DNA from: JACQFZ01 sp045810625
Lineage (GTDB): Bacteria > Pseudomonadota > Gammaproteobacteria > Acidiferrobacterales > Sulfurifustaceae
Reading direction: 5' to 3'
Length of the DNA stretch: 42,306 nt
NCBI GenBank assembly: GCA_045810625.1
Contig: JBJMVQ010000032.1
Span: forward strand, 1-42,306
Each line of letters opens with the position of its first letter. The first letter of the stretch is position 1. Below, one piece after another: positions 14,711-22,730 of the stretch. Under the pieces are notes generated by a model, which saw only the letters and a list, made by a program, of their open reading frames with translations, did not search any database and was not told where the DNA came from. The position numbers and the translations under genes are program-made.

Positions 14711-15154
14711 TCAACGAGGCGTCGCGAGAAACGCCTGCTTGGCATTGCAATCGAATCCGACCGATTCGTAGAAGCGATACGTCGCGTCGTCTTTGCGTCC
14801 GGTCATCAGCATCACCTTGTAGCAATTTCTTGTCCACGCATGGTCGAGCGCATGCTGCAGCAGGCGTCGGCCGCAACCCCGGCGGCGGAAATCCGCATGC
14901 GTGACGACATTTTCGATGACACCATATGGGCGGCAGCCGCGCGTGAGATTCGGGATGATCGTGAGCGTGCACGAAGCGGCGAGGCGGTCTTGTACGAACA
15001 AGCCGAAGTACTTCAAGTCGGGATTTCGGCGGATGTCGTGCCAGATCCGCTCGATATGCGGACGCGGCGGGAGCGGTTCGTCTCGGGTGTGCAGGTGGCG
15101 GTACAGATCGAGCAGCGCATCCAATTCGAAATCGGCGATTTCTCTGACGTTCAT
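14711..15154 (-). CDS. GNAT-family N-acetyltransferase
   Basis: A 147-residue acetyltransferase. The acetyl-CoA binding motif A is in VIENVVTHADFRRRGCGRRL (the Q/RxxGxG/A type), followed by LLQHALDHAW and the motif B segment ATYRFYESVGF. A DEPLPPRP-type N-terminal stretch is also visible. I chose the ATG at 15154 because homology starts there with NVREIADFELDALLDLY; the frame is open to 15205. It converges on the ankyrin gene with a gap of only 14 bp. The substrate cannot be told from sequence. Confidence 0.85.
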   Translation of the reverse strand: MNVREIADFELDALLDLYRHLHTRDEPLPPRPHIERIWHDIRRNPDLKYFGLFVQDRLAASCTLTIIPNLTRGCRPYGVIENVVTHADFRRRGCGRRLLQHALDHAWTRNCYKVMLMTGRKDDATYRFYESVGFDCNAKQAFLATPR

Positions 15155-15238
15155 AAGTATCCCAAGGAGATCGTTATTGGACTTCGTCCCGACCGCGTGT
15201 GCCAAGAGTTCGCGGTGCGGGCGACCGCATTCCTCCGC

Positions 15239-15979
15239 TCAGCAAAGAATCAGATTGCGACAATAGCTCGCGAGCGGGCGTACGGTCGCCGACTCACTCA
15301 CCCGTTGACGCAAATCCGTGGTTTTGAATTCGAGCGCGAGACGCGACGAGAAGCGTTCGAAGAACTGTTCGTACAGCTCGCCGCCGACCGTTCCGATCGC
15401 ATAAAGCGCGCCGTCGTGATTCTGCTCCAGCACGATCGCCGTCAAGGGTTGTTTGGCCGGACCGCCCAGCACGCGTGCGCCCTCGATCGGATCGTAGACG
15501 CTCTTTTCGGAACAGCAGTAGATGACTTGAGCGCGTTGAGTAGTGTGCTCGGTTGAGTCCCGGAACGTGGCTGGTTGATGACGATAGTTGATGAAGCTCA
15601 CTTCGCGCGCGGGATGCGACAGCTTGTGCGCGCAGATGGCGGAGAAGGCGACGACCGAGCGACGTGGACCGACGCCACCTTTCCACTCGTAACGTTCCCC
15701 GTCCTCGGTTTGCAGTGGCATCGGGTGAGTCGGTTTCCCAAGGTCCAGGAGAAAGCAGGGCGTGGCAACGTACGGATAGTAAAACAGGTAGTTCACGCCG
15801 ACGCGGAGGCCGCTTGCGCTCAGCGGACGGTCGCGTTCGTCGAGCAACGCCACGCGCCCGTAACGCCGCAACGGCGTCGCGGGCTTTGCCAATAGCGAAG
15901 AGTTTGCGCCGATCGTGGCCGCAAGCGCAGCGCAGAAACGAACGAAGCCGCGGCGGGTGTAACGGGCATCGGTGGTCAT
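15239..15979 (-). CDS. Tat-exported Rieske-like protein with altered ligands
   Basis: A 246-residue protein. The N-terminus has a twin-arginine motif R9-R10-G-F-V and an Ala-rich hydrophobic stretch, so Tat export is likely. The Rieske-like region has C116-A-H118-K-L-S121 and Y-C155-C156-S-E158-K-S-V-Y-D-P. In a canonical Rieske protein these are CxHxGC and CPCHGS. Here the disulfide cysteines are serines, and the second His ligand position is Glu/Lys. The frame is open upstream to 16309 antisense to the DUF6505 gene; I chose the ATG at 15979, which places the Tat motif at the start. The fold is probably kept, but a normal His2Cys2 [2Fe-2S] cluster is doubtful. It diverges from the DUF6505 gene by 91 bp. 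Confidence 0.7.
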   Translation of the reverse strand: MTTDARYTRRGFVRFCAALAATIGANSSLLAKPATPLRRYGRVALLDERDRPLSASGLRVGVNYLFYYPYVATPCFLLDLGKPTHPMPLQTEDGERYEWKGGVGPRRSVVAFSAICAHKLSHPAREVSFINYRHQPATFRDSTEHTTQRAQVIYCCSEKSVYDPIEGARVLGGPAKQPLTAIVLEQNHDGALYAIGTVGGELYEQFFERFSSRLALEFKTTDLRQRVSESATVRPLASYCRNLILC

Positions 15980-16070
15980 GGAGTAAGCTCTCCGCTGGAT
16001 GTGAGCCGCGGGTTTATTCAAACAGAACGGCGCGGCGAGGCACAGGTGGGAGCGCGAGGAGGACGGGGCC

Positions 16071-16550
16071 ATGTTCTTTCCACGGGTAATCCGATTGGAC
16101 GATTCCGACGAGCGCGTATACGAAACGCACTCGCGTCCGGGCGAGTGGGCGGTGCCGGGCGCGTTCGCATTCGTCGATGTGGATGTGGCAACGCTGTCGG
16201 GTAAAACGCGCGAGGCGTTTCGGCGCGGCTTTCTCGGCACCGAGAGCTTCGGCTGGAGCACGCTGGTACAAGTCGATGAGATCGGCATCGTCGAATATCT
16301 CGCCGTCATCGATCGCTTGGCGGAACATTTCGTGCGGCGCTACGGCGCGCCAAACGTCGAGGCGGCGCGCGACGCCGCGCAGGAGGAAGCGGAATTCGCC
16401 GCGAGCATCTGCAATCATCCGCGTCACACACTGCTCGCGCTTGAACGCGAGCTCGGCGAAGAGGGGATCATCGAGAGTTTCCGAGTGGTCGCGCCGCCGA
16501 CCGGCGCCGATCATAGCCGCGTGAAGATCTGGACGGCCACGGACGAGTAA
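16071..16550 (+). CDS. DUF6505 family protein
   Basis: A 159-residue soluble protein resembling the DUF6505 family, with MFFPRVIRLDDSDERVYE, the central RRGFLGTESFGWSTLVQV and a helical second half. A GGAGGACGG ribosome site lies just before the ATG. There is no signal peptide, membrane helix or known catalytic motif. DUF6505 and DUF6494 (17920-18141) both occur in this neighbourhood near formate dehydrogenase and tungstate genes, a hint of a shared process. The 3' end of this gene and the bases after it are repeated in decayed form about 170 bp downstream. Confidence 0.7.
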   Translation: MFFPRVIRLDDSDERVYETHSRPGEWAVPGAFAFVDVDVATLSGKTREAFRRGFLGTESFGWSTLVQVDEIGIVEYLAVIDRLAEHFVRRYGAPNVEAARDAAQEEAEFAASICNHPRHTLLALERELGEEGIIESFRVVAPPTGADHSRVKIWTATDE

Positions 16551-16580
16551 GATAATCGAACCGCAGAGGACGCAAAGGAC
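16509..16580 (+). repeat. Diverged direct repeat, copy 1 (end of DUF6505 gene)
   Basis: This stretch begins GATCATAGCC, includes the stop codon region GGACGAGTAAGATAATCGAA and runs into GGACGCAAAGGAC. It aligns base for base with few gaps to 16679-16747. Copy 1 holds the real gene end. Confidence 0.65.
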
Positions 16581-16874
16581 GCAGAGGAAAAGGAAAAGTG
16601 GGCGAAACGCCGGAAGCCAGACGAGATGGTGAAACGCTAAGGAGGCAGGGGACCTTAACGAAAAAGCGAACGGGTGTCGATCACAGCCACCTAAAGATTC
16701 GGATCGTCGGACGAGTAGGATGATCGAATGCCAAGGACGCAAAGGACCCGTATGCCATCCATGGCGCAACCAATACGCCGTTACTAAACCCCAGCCCGCA
16801 CATCCATGCGCGGGCGCTCGATGGCGCGGATGCACGTTATCCGCGAATACCCCGTCTCGCCCTCTACGGTTAGG
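16551..16874. other. Gene-free stretch with repeat debris
   Basis: The 324 bp between the DUF6505 gene and the convergent methyltransferase gene hold a copy of the CCGCAGAGGACGC repeat (16560-16588) and the decayed duplicate at 16679-16747. I see no supported coding frame or RNA here. Confidence 0.6.
16679..16747 (+). repeat. Diverged direct repeat, copy 2
   Basis: Begins GATCACAGCC and contains GGACGAGTAGGATGATCGAA and GGACGCAAAGGAC, matching copy 1 at 16509-16580 in order and spacing. It has no open frame leading into it, so it looks like a relic of a local duplication of the gene tail. Confidence 0.65.
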
Positions 16875-17444
16875 CTATTTATCGGGCCGGTGGCCGATCC
16901 AGTAACTCTGCTCGTCCTGAACGTACAAGCAATCGTTCGTCGCAATGGTGTGGAAATCCGCGAACGCGCGCGCGAGATCGCCGGGTTCGAGCAGGTATGC
17001 GCGGTTCATCCGCGGATCCGTACGCAAACGATTGGTGTTGAACGTCTCATACAGCATGATGCCGCCGGGTGCGAGCGCTTCCTTCAACCGCGGGATGAGC
17101 GTACGGTCGAGAAAGCGAAATACGATGACGAGGGCAAAGCTGCCAGGGATCAGTGCAAATCGATCGAGATCCGCCGCAACCGGATACACCGGCAAAGGCG
17201 CGGATGCGAGGGCCGTCTGGCAGTGGCGTAATGCCGTAAGACTGACGTCGACCGCTAGCACGTCGTCGCCGCGCCGCGCGAGGAAGATGGCGTTGTGGCC
17301 GACGCCGCACGCGAGATCGAGCGCCCAACCCGGACCGCGGAGCAAGTCGGCGTACTTGCTGAGCAGCGGATCGGGTGCGAACGTGGGGTTCGGATTGCCG
17401 GCGGCGTACTTGGCGTCCCAGCGTTCGCGGTCAGCGTGACTCAT
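16875..17444 (-). CDS. SAM-dependent methyltransferase (TehB-like)
   Basis: A 189-residue class I methyltransferase. Motif I is ALDLACGVGHNAIFLARRG, the acidic loop DVLAVDVS follows, and motif IV/V is LAPGGIMLYETFNTN. The start MSHADRERWDAKYAAGN is the usual beginning of this small TehB/tellurite-resistance-like group. The substrate is unknown; a thiol or metalloid compound is common in the family. It lies 24 bp after the gamma-glutamylcyclotransferase-like gene on the same strand and may be the last gene of the two-component operon. Confidence 0.85.
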   Translation of the reverse strand: MSHADRERWDAKYAAGNPNPTFAPDPLLSKYADLLRGPGWALDLACGVGHNAIFLARRGDDVLAVDVSLTALRHCQTALASAPLPVYPVAADLDRFALIPGSFALVIVFRFLDRTLIPRLKEALAPGGIMLYETFNTNRLRTDPRMNRAYLLEPGDLARAFADFHTIATNDCLYVQDEQSYWIGHRPDK

Positions 17445-17468
17445 GAGGGCGACGACCGGGGCGAAACG

Positions 17469-17903
17469 TCAAGCCAGCGACGCAACGTAGTCGGCGGGAA
17501 AATCCAGCTTGCGCAAGACAGCTTGCAGGCGCGCGACGTAGTCGCTGTTCCGCTCGTGCGCTTCGGGCGCCCGCGGAAGGTTGTAACACAGCGCCGGGGC
17601 GCTGCCGCCGGTCAGTAGCCGCGCAAGCACGGTTTCGGCGCGATAGGCGGTAAGGTCCGAACCGGCGTAAAGCCGATCGAGATCGGCGCAGGACAATGTG
17701 ATGAGCATGCCGTAGGCGCGCGCGCCCGAGCGGGGAAGGAGGGTCGCGCGACGTCCGATGCGCAGCGCGAAACCATCGACGCAGGCGCGGCGCGGGTTGG
17801 CCGGTTCGACATCGTGCGCGCGCAGCACATCCACGTCCATGAACAAGCCGTAAAAGAACGCGTCGGTACACCGCGTGTCGATAGTCCGGTCCCGCGATTC
17901 CAT
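17469..17903 (-). CDS. Gamma-glutamylcyclotransferase-like (AIG2/GGCT) protein
   Basis: A 144-residue protein with the N-terminal motif FFYGLFMDVDVLR, which corresponds to the FxYGxxM/L substrate loop of the AIG2/GGCT fold. It continues with RIGRRATLLPRSGARAYGM and ends in a helix (DYVARLQAVLRKLDFPADYV). Family members cleave gamma-glutamyl amines or peptides to 5-oxoproline. The glutamate general base expected in the middle of the domain cannot be assigned with certainty here. It sits 16 bp after the DUF6494 gene and 24 bp before the methyltransferase gene. The start ATG at 17903 is the only good one. Confidence 0.7.
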   Translation of the reverse strand: MESRDRTIDTRCTDAFFYGLFMDVDVLRAHDVEPANPRRACVDGFALRIGRRATLLPRSGARAYGMLITLSCADLDRLYAGSDLTAYRAETVLARLLTGGSAPALCYNLPRAPEAHERNSDYVARLQAVLRKLDFPADYVASLA

Positions 17904-17919
17904 AATTATCCCGCTCGTG

Positions 17920-18141
17920 TCAGCCGAGCGTAATGTCGTCTTCGATTTTATGGGTCAGGTTGATTTCTGCGATCGACAGAGTCATCTGCGCATGCACGCG
18001 TTCGCCAGCTTTTAGCGTACCCGCTTCGAGTGCTTCGCGTACAGCGCGCTCGATCTCGCGCTGAGAGGTGACGCCGACTCTTTTGAGAAATTTGCGGACC
18101 TCGATATTGAAGGTATCTTCGTTGAAGCTTTCCTCAGTCAT
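17920..18141 (-). CDS. DUF6494 family small protein
   Basis: A 73-residue acidic soluble protein of the DUF6494 family, with the core FNIEVRKFLKRVGVTSQREI followed by a basic/acidic helix and the end LTHKIEDDITLG. Its start overlaps the end of the sensor kinase gene by 8 bp, so it is translationally coupled to the two-component pair. No catalytic residues are evident. Its small size and coupling suggest a regulatory or adaptor role for the kinase/regulator, but that is inference. Confidence 0.75.
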   Translation of the reverse strand: MTEESFNEDTFNIEVRKFLKRVGVTSQREIERAVREALEAGTLKAGERVHAQMTLSIAEINLTHKIEDDITLG

Positions 18142-20158
18142 AGGTCATCTCCTCGGGTGATCTGGCGTGCGCCGCCTCTTTGGCAGTCGAGCGCTTCGGC
18201 AACAGCACGCGAAACACGGTGCCGCGGCCCCGTTTCGATTCCACGGTGATTTTCCCGCCGTGACGCTGCACCAAGCCATAGCTAACGGACAAGCCGAGCC
18301 CGGCGCCGCGCTGAGGGTCCGTCGTGAAAAAAGGATCGAAAATGTGGCCGAGATGTTCCGGGGCGATGCCGCAGCCATCGTCGCGCACACTGATCATCGC
18401 GCCGCCCTCTGGCGCGTCCGCCGTCGTAATTTCGATGTTCCCGCCGGGCCGGCATGCGTGCGCCGCGTTGACGATGAGGTTGATCAGTACCTGTTCGAGG
18501 TCGAAGGCGTTGATGATGATGGATCCGGTTGCGTTCAGCCGCGGCTCGAGTCGAATCGATTTGCTCTTGAGGGCGTGCGCAACGAGCGGCGCGACGTCTT
18601 CGACGAGCTGGTTGACGCGCACTTCCGCGAGGCCGCCTGCGCCCGGACGGGCGCGCGCGAACTGCAGCAGGCTGGTGACAATGTGGCGGATTCGCTCGAC
18701 TTGCCGCGCGATCAAATCGATCTCGCCCGCCACCGGGGCGGCGTTTGCGCCGAGCTCCGCGGTGAGCACGTCGAGATTGCCGAGAATGACGGCGGCGGGG
18801 TTGTTGATCTCGTGCGCGATGCCGGCGGCCATTTTTCCGAGCGCGGAAAGCTTGTCGGCGAGCACGAGCTGCTCGCGCGTTTCTTCGAGCAATCGAATCG
18901 TCGCCTGCAGCTCGGCGTTTTTCTGTTCAAGCTCGCGCGTGCGTTCGGCGACCTTCGTTTCGAGCGCGGCGGCGGCTCGCTGGATTTCGCGGTTACGGGC
19001 GGACAGCTGATCGAGCATGGTGTCGAACTGGCGTGCCAGCTCGCCGATTTCGTCGCGCGTGTCGATCGGTCCGATGCGTCGATCTTCGCCGGCGCGCGTG
19101 GCGCGCACCACCGCGGTCATGCGCTCGACGGGGACAAGCAGGCGGCGCACGCCGCGCACGGCGATCCAGGCGGCGACGGCAGTGGCGATCAGGAAGAGCG
19201 CCAGCAAAAGTGACGCGGAGCGGAGATAGTCGGCGCGGAAAGCGCTTGCACGCATTCCAACCTGGAGCGTGCCGATCGGCTGATTGTCGATATCGTAGAG
19301 CGTTCCGTAAGTGGAGACGTAGCTCGCGTCGCCGAGTGCTTCTCGCAACGCGCGCTTCGCCTCCGGACGATCGCCTGGCTGCGGTCCATGCGTCCCGACC
19401 AGCGCATTGATTTCCCGATCGAGCGTCGCGATGCGCGTATCACCGAGGAGAATGGCGACGACGGGTCTGGCGGCGTTCGGGAACGAAGCGGCGCCGACGA
19501 TTCGATGACCGATCGTGTAAATCGCGGCGTTGTTCCGGTTGAACAGGATGCCGCCGTCGAGAATCATCGAGACGCGGCCTTGTTCGTCGGTGATCGGCTG
19601 CACCACGCGCAGCACCAACCCGGTCGCGCCAGGCTCCGGTAGTGATTCCATCTTTGCCTGCTGCGCGAGCGCTGCCGATTCGCGGCGCAAATCCTCGTCG
19701 CGAAACAGCTCGAGCGCCGCGCCGGACAGGCCCCGACCCGCGCGATCGGTCAATGGGCTCGGTTTGCTCGCCTGGTTCAGCGGCGCATCTTCGTAGAGCC
19801 AGTTGCCGGCGGGACCGGTGACGTGCAGGAACGCGAAGTCTTTGGCGTCGCGCAGCCGTGCGAGCGCACGTTGAATCGCGGCGCGATCGTGGCGTTTGAT
19901 CAGCGCATGGAATTGCGTGGACTCGGCGAGTTGTTGCAGCGCAACCTGGCGCTCGTCTTGGTACTCGCGCAGCGCCTGGCGCGCCGCAGTCAAGTGATCG
20001 CGCAACGTGACGTTCAGGGATCGTTCGGTGTAACCGTGAAACCAGTACAGCGTGTAGCCGAGCGTGCCGAACATGGCCGCGAGCAGCGGCAGCAACACGA
20101 GCGCCAGCAGCTTGTACCGCAAAGCCGACTGAAACCGCTGGCGTAGTGAAATCGACAT
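18134..20158 (-). CDS. Sensor histidine kinase (NtrB class, cache + HAMP)
   Basis: A 674-residue membrane sensor. TM1 is at about residues 15-38 and a large periplasmic dCache-like domain spans about 40-312. TM2 is at 314-334, then a HAMP domain, a coiled coil (about 385-430), HisKA with phospho-acceptor H449 in AGIAHEINNP, and HATPase_c with DDGCGI and GLGLS. The HEINNP type goes with NtrC-class partners, and the gene lies 26 bp after such a regulator. A GTG at 20218 overlaps the regulator; I prefer the ATG at 20158 (MSISLRQ). The signal is unknown. A periplasmic ligand such as formate, tungstate or a redox-related small molecule would fit the neighbours. Confidence 0.88.
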   Translation of the reverse strand: MSISLRQRFQSALRYKLLALVLLPLLAAMFGTLGYTLYWFHGYTERSLNVTLRDHLTAARQALREYQDERQVALQQLAESTQFHALIKRHDRAAIQRALARLRDAKDFAFLHVTGPAGNWLYEDAPLNQASKPSPLTDRAGRGLSGAALELFRDEDLRRESAALAQQAKMESLPEPGATGLVLRVVQPITDEQGRVSMILDGGILFNRNNAAIYTIGHRIVGAASFPNAARPVVAILLGDTRIATLDREINALVGTHGPQPGDRPEAKRALREALGDASYVSTYGTLYDIDNQPIGTLQVGMRASAFRADYLRSASLLLALFLIATAVAAWIAVRGVRRLLVPVERMTAVVRATRAGEDRRIGPIDTRDEIGELARQFDTMLDQLSARNREIQRAAAALETKVAERTRELEQKNAELQATIRLLEETREQLVLADKLSALGKMAAGIAHEINNPAAVILGNLDVLTAELGANAAPVAGEIDLIARQVERIRHIVTSLLQFARARPGAGGLAEVRVNQLVEDVAPLVAHALKSKSIRLEPRLNATGSIIINAFDLEQVLINLIVNAAHACRPGGNIEITTADAPEGGAMISVRDDGCGIAPEHLGHIFDPFFTTDPQRGAGLGLSVSYGLVQRHGGKITVESKRGRGTVFRVLLPKRSTAKEAAHARSPEEMTYD

Positions 20159-20184
20159 CGCTTTGCGTCCCGTTCTCGGGAGGT

Positions 20185-21603
20185 TCACTCCTCCCTTGCG
20201 CGACGCGTCTCCGGCCACGCGGCGAGCTTTCGTTCGAGTGTCTTGCGTGAAATGCCGAGTCGCCGCGCGGCTTCCGATTTGTTTCCGTGCGTGCTGCCGA
20301 GAACCTGCAGGGTGTGACGCTTCTCGACTTCATCAAGCGTGCAGCCGGCTGGAAGCGGCGTGGCGATGCGCGCGGCCGGAGACGCGCTCGGTTCGACACC
20401 GAGGTTCTCCCACGGCACATCGCCGAGCAGGAGCGTACGTTCGACGATGTTCCGAAGCTCGCGCACGTTACCCGGCCAGTAGTACGCCTGCAGTCGGGCG
20501 ATGTCCTCCGGCAAGAACGCGTGCGCGGGTACGCCGAGTTCCTGAGCCAGTTTGCGTGAGAAGTAGGCGAGCAACTCCGGGATGTCGGCGGGACGGTCGC
20601 GCAGGCAGGGAATCTTCAGGTTGACGACGTTCAATCGAAAATACAAATCTTCGCGAAACGACCCTTTGCGTACCGCGTCGGCGAGATTGCGATTTGTGGC
20701 GGTAATGAGGCGCACGTCGACCGAAATCTCGTGATCGGCGCCAACCGGGCGCACGCGCAGGGTTTCGAGCACACGCAGGAGCTTCGCCTGCATCGGGAGC
20801 GGCATTTCCGATATCTCGTCGAGAAATAGCGTTCCGCCTTTGGCCGTCACGAACAATCCCTCGCGCGACTGGTGTGCGCCGGTAAACGCGCCCTTGATGT
20901 GACCGAACAGCTCGCTCTCAAATAGCTCGGGCGATATCGCGACGCAGTTGATCGCGACCAGCGGGCCGCGTCGGCCGCTCGCCCGGTGCAGTGCGGCCGC
21001 GGCCAGCTCCTTGCCGGTCCCGGTTTCGCCTTCGATCAGCACCGGAGCGGGCGTAGGCGCGACGCGCTCGATCAGGTGCCGTACCTGCTTCAGGGCCTCG
21101 CCGGCGCCGATCATGTCGGTATCGCTGTCGCGCGGGGCCGCCGTGCTTGTCGCGCCCAGGCTCGTTCGGATTCGCCGTGCGACGCATCGCTTTACCGCCG
21201 CCACCAGCTGCTCCACGCGAAACGGTTTCAAGATAAAATCGGTGGCGCCCGCGCGAATCGCGCCGATGGTGGCGTTCAGATCGGCGTAGGCGGTGATAAA
21301 AATCACGTCGCAGGGATCGCCCGCATGATGAAGAGCCGCGACCCAATCGAGACCCGAACGACCGGGAAGGCTGATGTCGACGATCAGGATGTCGAAGCGG
21401 CAGCGCTCGCGCAGCGCTTCAGCGGATTCGACACTGTCCACCGACTCGACGAGCCCGAATTCCTTCGCCAGCGCGCGCTGCAGGAAGTTGCGTATGCCCG
21501 GCTCGTCATCGAGGATGAGAATGGAGATTTCGCGTTCGGCGCGCGGTTCGTTCGCGCGCGCGGCGAGCGGGGAAGCGGATCTGGCGTTCGTGACATCCGT
21601 CAT
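20185..21603 (-). CDS. Sigma-54-dependent response regulator (NtrC/AtoC class)
   Basis: A 472-residue activator with three domains. The receiver (about 25-140) has acceptor D76 in LIVDISLPGRSG. The AAA+ domain has Walker A GETGTGKE at 192-199, the sigma-54 contact loop GAFTGA at 238-243 and the Walker B region GTLFLDEISEM. The C-terminal Fis-type HTH ends with GNKSEAARRLGISRKTLERK. I chose the ATG at 21603; a GTG at 21609 adds two residues. It diverges from tupA, and the dyad at 21735-21751 lies between them. It is the only sigma-54 activator in the window, so it is the natural candidate for the matching sites at fdhD/DUF3305 and tupA. Confidence 0.92.
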   Translation of the reverse strand: MTDVTNARSASPLAARANEPRAEREISILILDDEPGIRNFLQRALAKEFGLVESVDSVESAEALRERCRFDILIVDISLPGRSGLDWVAALHHAGDPCDVIFITAYADLNATIGAIRAGATDFILKPFRVEQLVAAVKRCVARRIRTSLGATSTAAPRDSDTDMIGAGEALKQVRHLIERVAPTPAPVLIEGETGTGKELAAAALHRASGRRGPLVAINCVAISPELFESELFGHIKGAFTGAHQSREGLFVTAKGGTLFLDEISEMPLPMQAKLLRVLETLRVRPVGADHEISVDVRLITATNRNLADAVRKGSFREDLYFRLNVVNLKIPCLRDRPADIPELLAYFSRKLAQELGVPAHAFLPEDIARLQAYYWPGNVRELRNIVERTLLLGDVPWENLGVEPSASPAARIATPLPAGCTLDEVEKRHTLQVLGSTHGNKSEAARRLGISRKTLERKLAAWPETRRAREE

Positions 21604-21734
21604 GGGCACCCTTTCTCATCGTGGATAGGGCGTTGCGCATCCTTGCGAAACCAAAAGCGGCGAGCCGGCGCTTGCCACACTGCGCTTTCCGTCGGTATCG
21701 AAAAAGCAGCGAGGCCGCGCCGTATTTCCCTGGA

Positions 21735-21751
21735 TGTGTCATTTCGACGCA
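21735..21751. promoter_or_regulatory. Upstream activator site B1 of the tup promoter
   Basis: TGTGTC-ATTTC-GACGCA has the same TGnGTC-N5-GACnCA plan as the perfect dyad at 3624-3640. Its centre (21743) lies 101 bp before the -24 GG at 21844, almost the same distance as at the formate dehydrogenase promoter (102 bp). Probably bound by the divergently encoded response regulator. Confidence 0.6.
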
Positions 21752-21765
21752 GGGGCCTTTTACCT

Positions 21766-21782
21766 TGCGTCAATTTGATACG
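21766..21782. promoter_or_regulatory. Second, weaker activator site B2
   Basis: TGCGTC-AATTT-GATACG keeps one good half-site. It lies 31 bp (about three helical turns) from site B1, as expected for cooperative binding by an NtrC-like dimer pair. Confidence 0.45.
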
Positions 21783-21842
21783 GGTGTCAAACGCGCGGCG
21801 GGACGGGCGTTAAAAAACTACAAGAATTCGCGGAATCTACTT

Positions 21843-21858
21843 TGGCACCCGCGTTGCA
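21843..21858 (+). promoter_or_regulatory. Sigma-54 promoter of tupABC
   Basis: TGGCACCCGCGTTGCA matches the -24/-12 consensus at nearly every base, with GG at 21844-21845 and GC at 21856-21857. The predicted start near 21869 lies about 24 bases before the tupA ATG and just before an AGGAAGGG ribosome site. Confidence 0.82.
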
Positions 21859-21892
21859 ACAAAGCGCGCGGAGGAAAATAGGAAGGGCGGTG

Positions 21893-22729
21893 ATGATTTC
21901 TCGTTATCTCCGATTCATCTTCGGCGTGGTTTTGTCTCTCTTCGTGCTGCACGCCGCGGCGGCGGGCTCGGTTATCCGACTTGCCACTACAACGAGTACG
22001 GAGAATTCAGGTCTGCTCCGAGTGTTGATACCGGGGTTCCAGCGCGCAACCGGTTATGAAGTGCACGTCATCGCTGTCGGTACCGGCAAGGCGCTGCGCA
22101 TGGGGCAGGATGGCGACGTCGACGTCGTGATGGTTCATGCGCGGGCCGCAGAAGACACGTTCGTCGCCGCAGGCTACGGCGTGAATCGACGCGACCTGAT
22201 GTACAACGATTTCGTGCTCGTCGGACCGAAACAAGATCCGGCGAAAGTTCGGGACGCTACCGACATCGTGACCGCATTCAAGAACATCGCGGCGCGCGGC
22301 GCAATTTTTATTTCGCGCGGCGACGATTCCGGCACGCACAAGAAAGAGCAGGAGCTGTGGCAGGCTGCCGGACTCACGCCGGTGGGAACATGGTATCGCG
22401 CGATCGGCCAAGGAATGGAGCAGGCACTGTTGATGGCGAACGAAACGCGCGGATATACCTTGACCGATCGCGGCACCTGGCTCGCGCTTCGGCGCAAACT
22501 CGATTTACAGATTCTGGACGAGGGCGACAAGCGTTTGTTCAATCCGTACGGTGTGATTGCGGTCAATCCCAAGCGCTATCCCGACATCAATTACCGGGGC
22601 GCGATGGCGTTTATCGACTGGCTGACGTCGAGCGAAGGCCAGCGCACGATTGCGAGTTTCAAAGTCGACGGCGAGACGCTCTTCTTTCCGACCGCGACCG
22701 CCGCGCAGCGTGAGGAGCGCCGGCGCTGA
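21893..22729 (+). CDS. tupA: Tungstate ABC transporter substrate-binding protein
   Basis: A 278-residue periplasmic binding protein. A Sec signal peptide (MISRYLRFIFGVVLSLFVLH, AAAAG) is followed by the TupA signature RLATTTSTENSGLL, which forms the oxyanion pocket. Later motifs are GTGKALRMGQDGDVDVVMVH and FISRGDDSGTHKKE. The TTTS signature separates TupA (tungstate-selective) from ModA. An AGGAAGGG site precedes the ATG. It is the first gene of tupABC behind a strong sigma-54 promoter. Selectivity for tungstate over molybdate is known for the family and inferred here. Confidence 0.93.
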   Translation: MISRYLRFIFGVVLSLFVLHAAAAGSVIRLATTTSTENSGLLRVLIPGFQRATGYEVHVIAVGTGKALRMGQDGDVDVVMVHARAAEDTFVAAGYGVNRRDLMYNDFVLVGPKQDPAKVRDATDIVTAFKNIAARGAIFISRGDDSGTHKKEQELWQAAGLTPVGTWYRAIGQGMEQALLMANETRGYTLTDRGTWLALRRKLDLQILDEGDKRLFNPYGVIAVNPKRYPDINYRGAMAFIDWLTSSEGQRTIASFKVDGETLFFPTATAAQREERRR

Positions 22730-22730
22730 C

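Noticed and set aside
21604..21720. Sigma-54 promoter for the response regulator gene on the minus strand
   Set aside because: TGGCA and TGC-like pieces exist, but none keeps the obligatory GG-N10-GC spacing.
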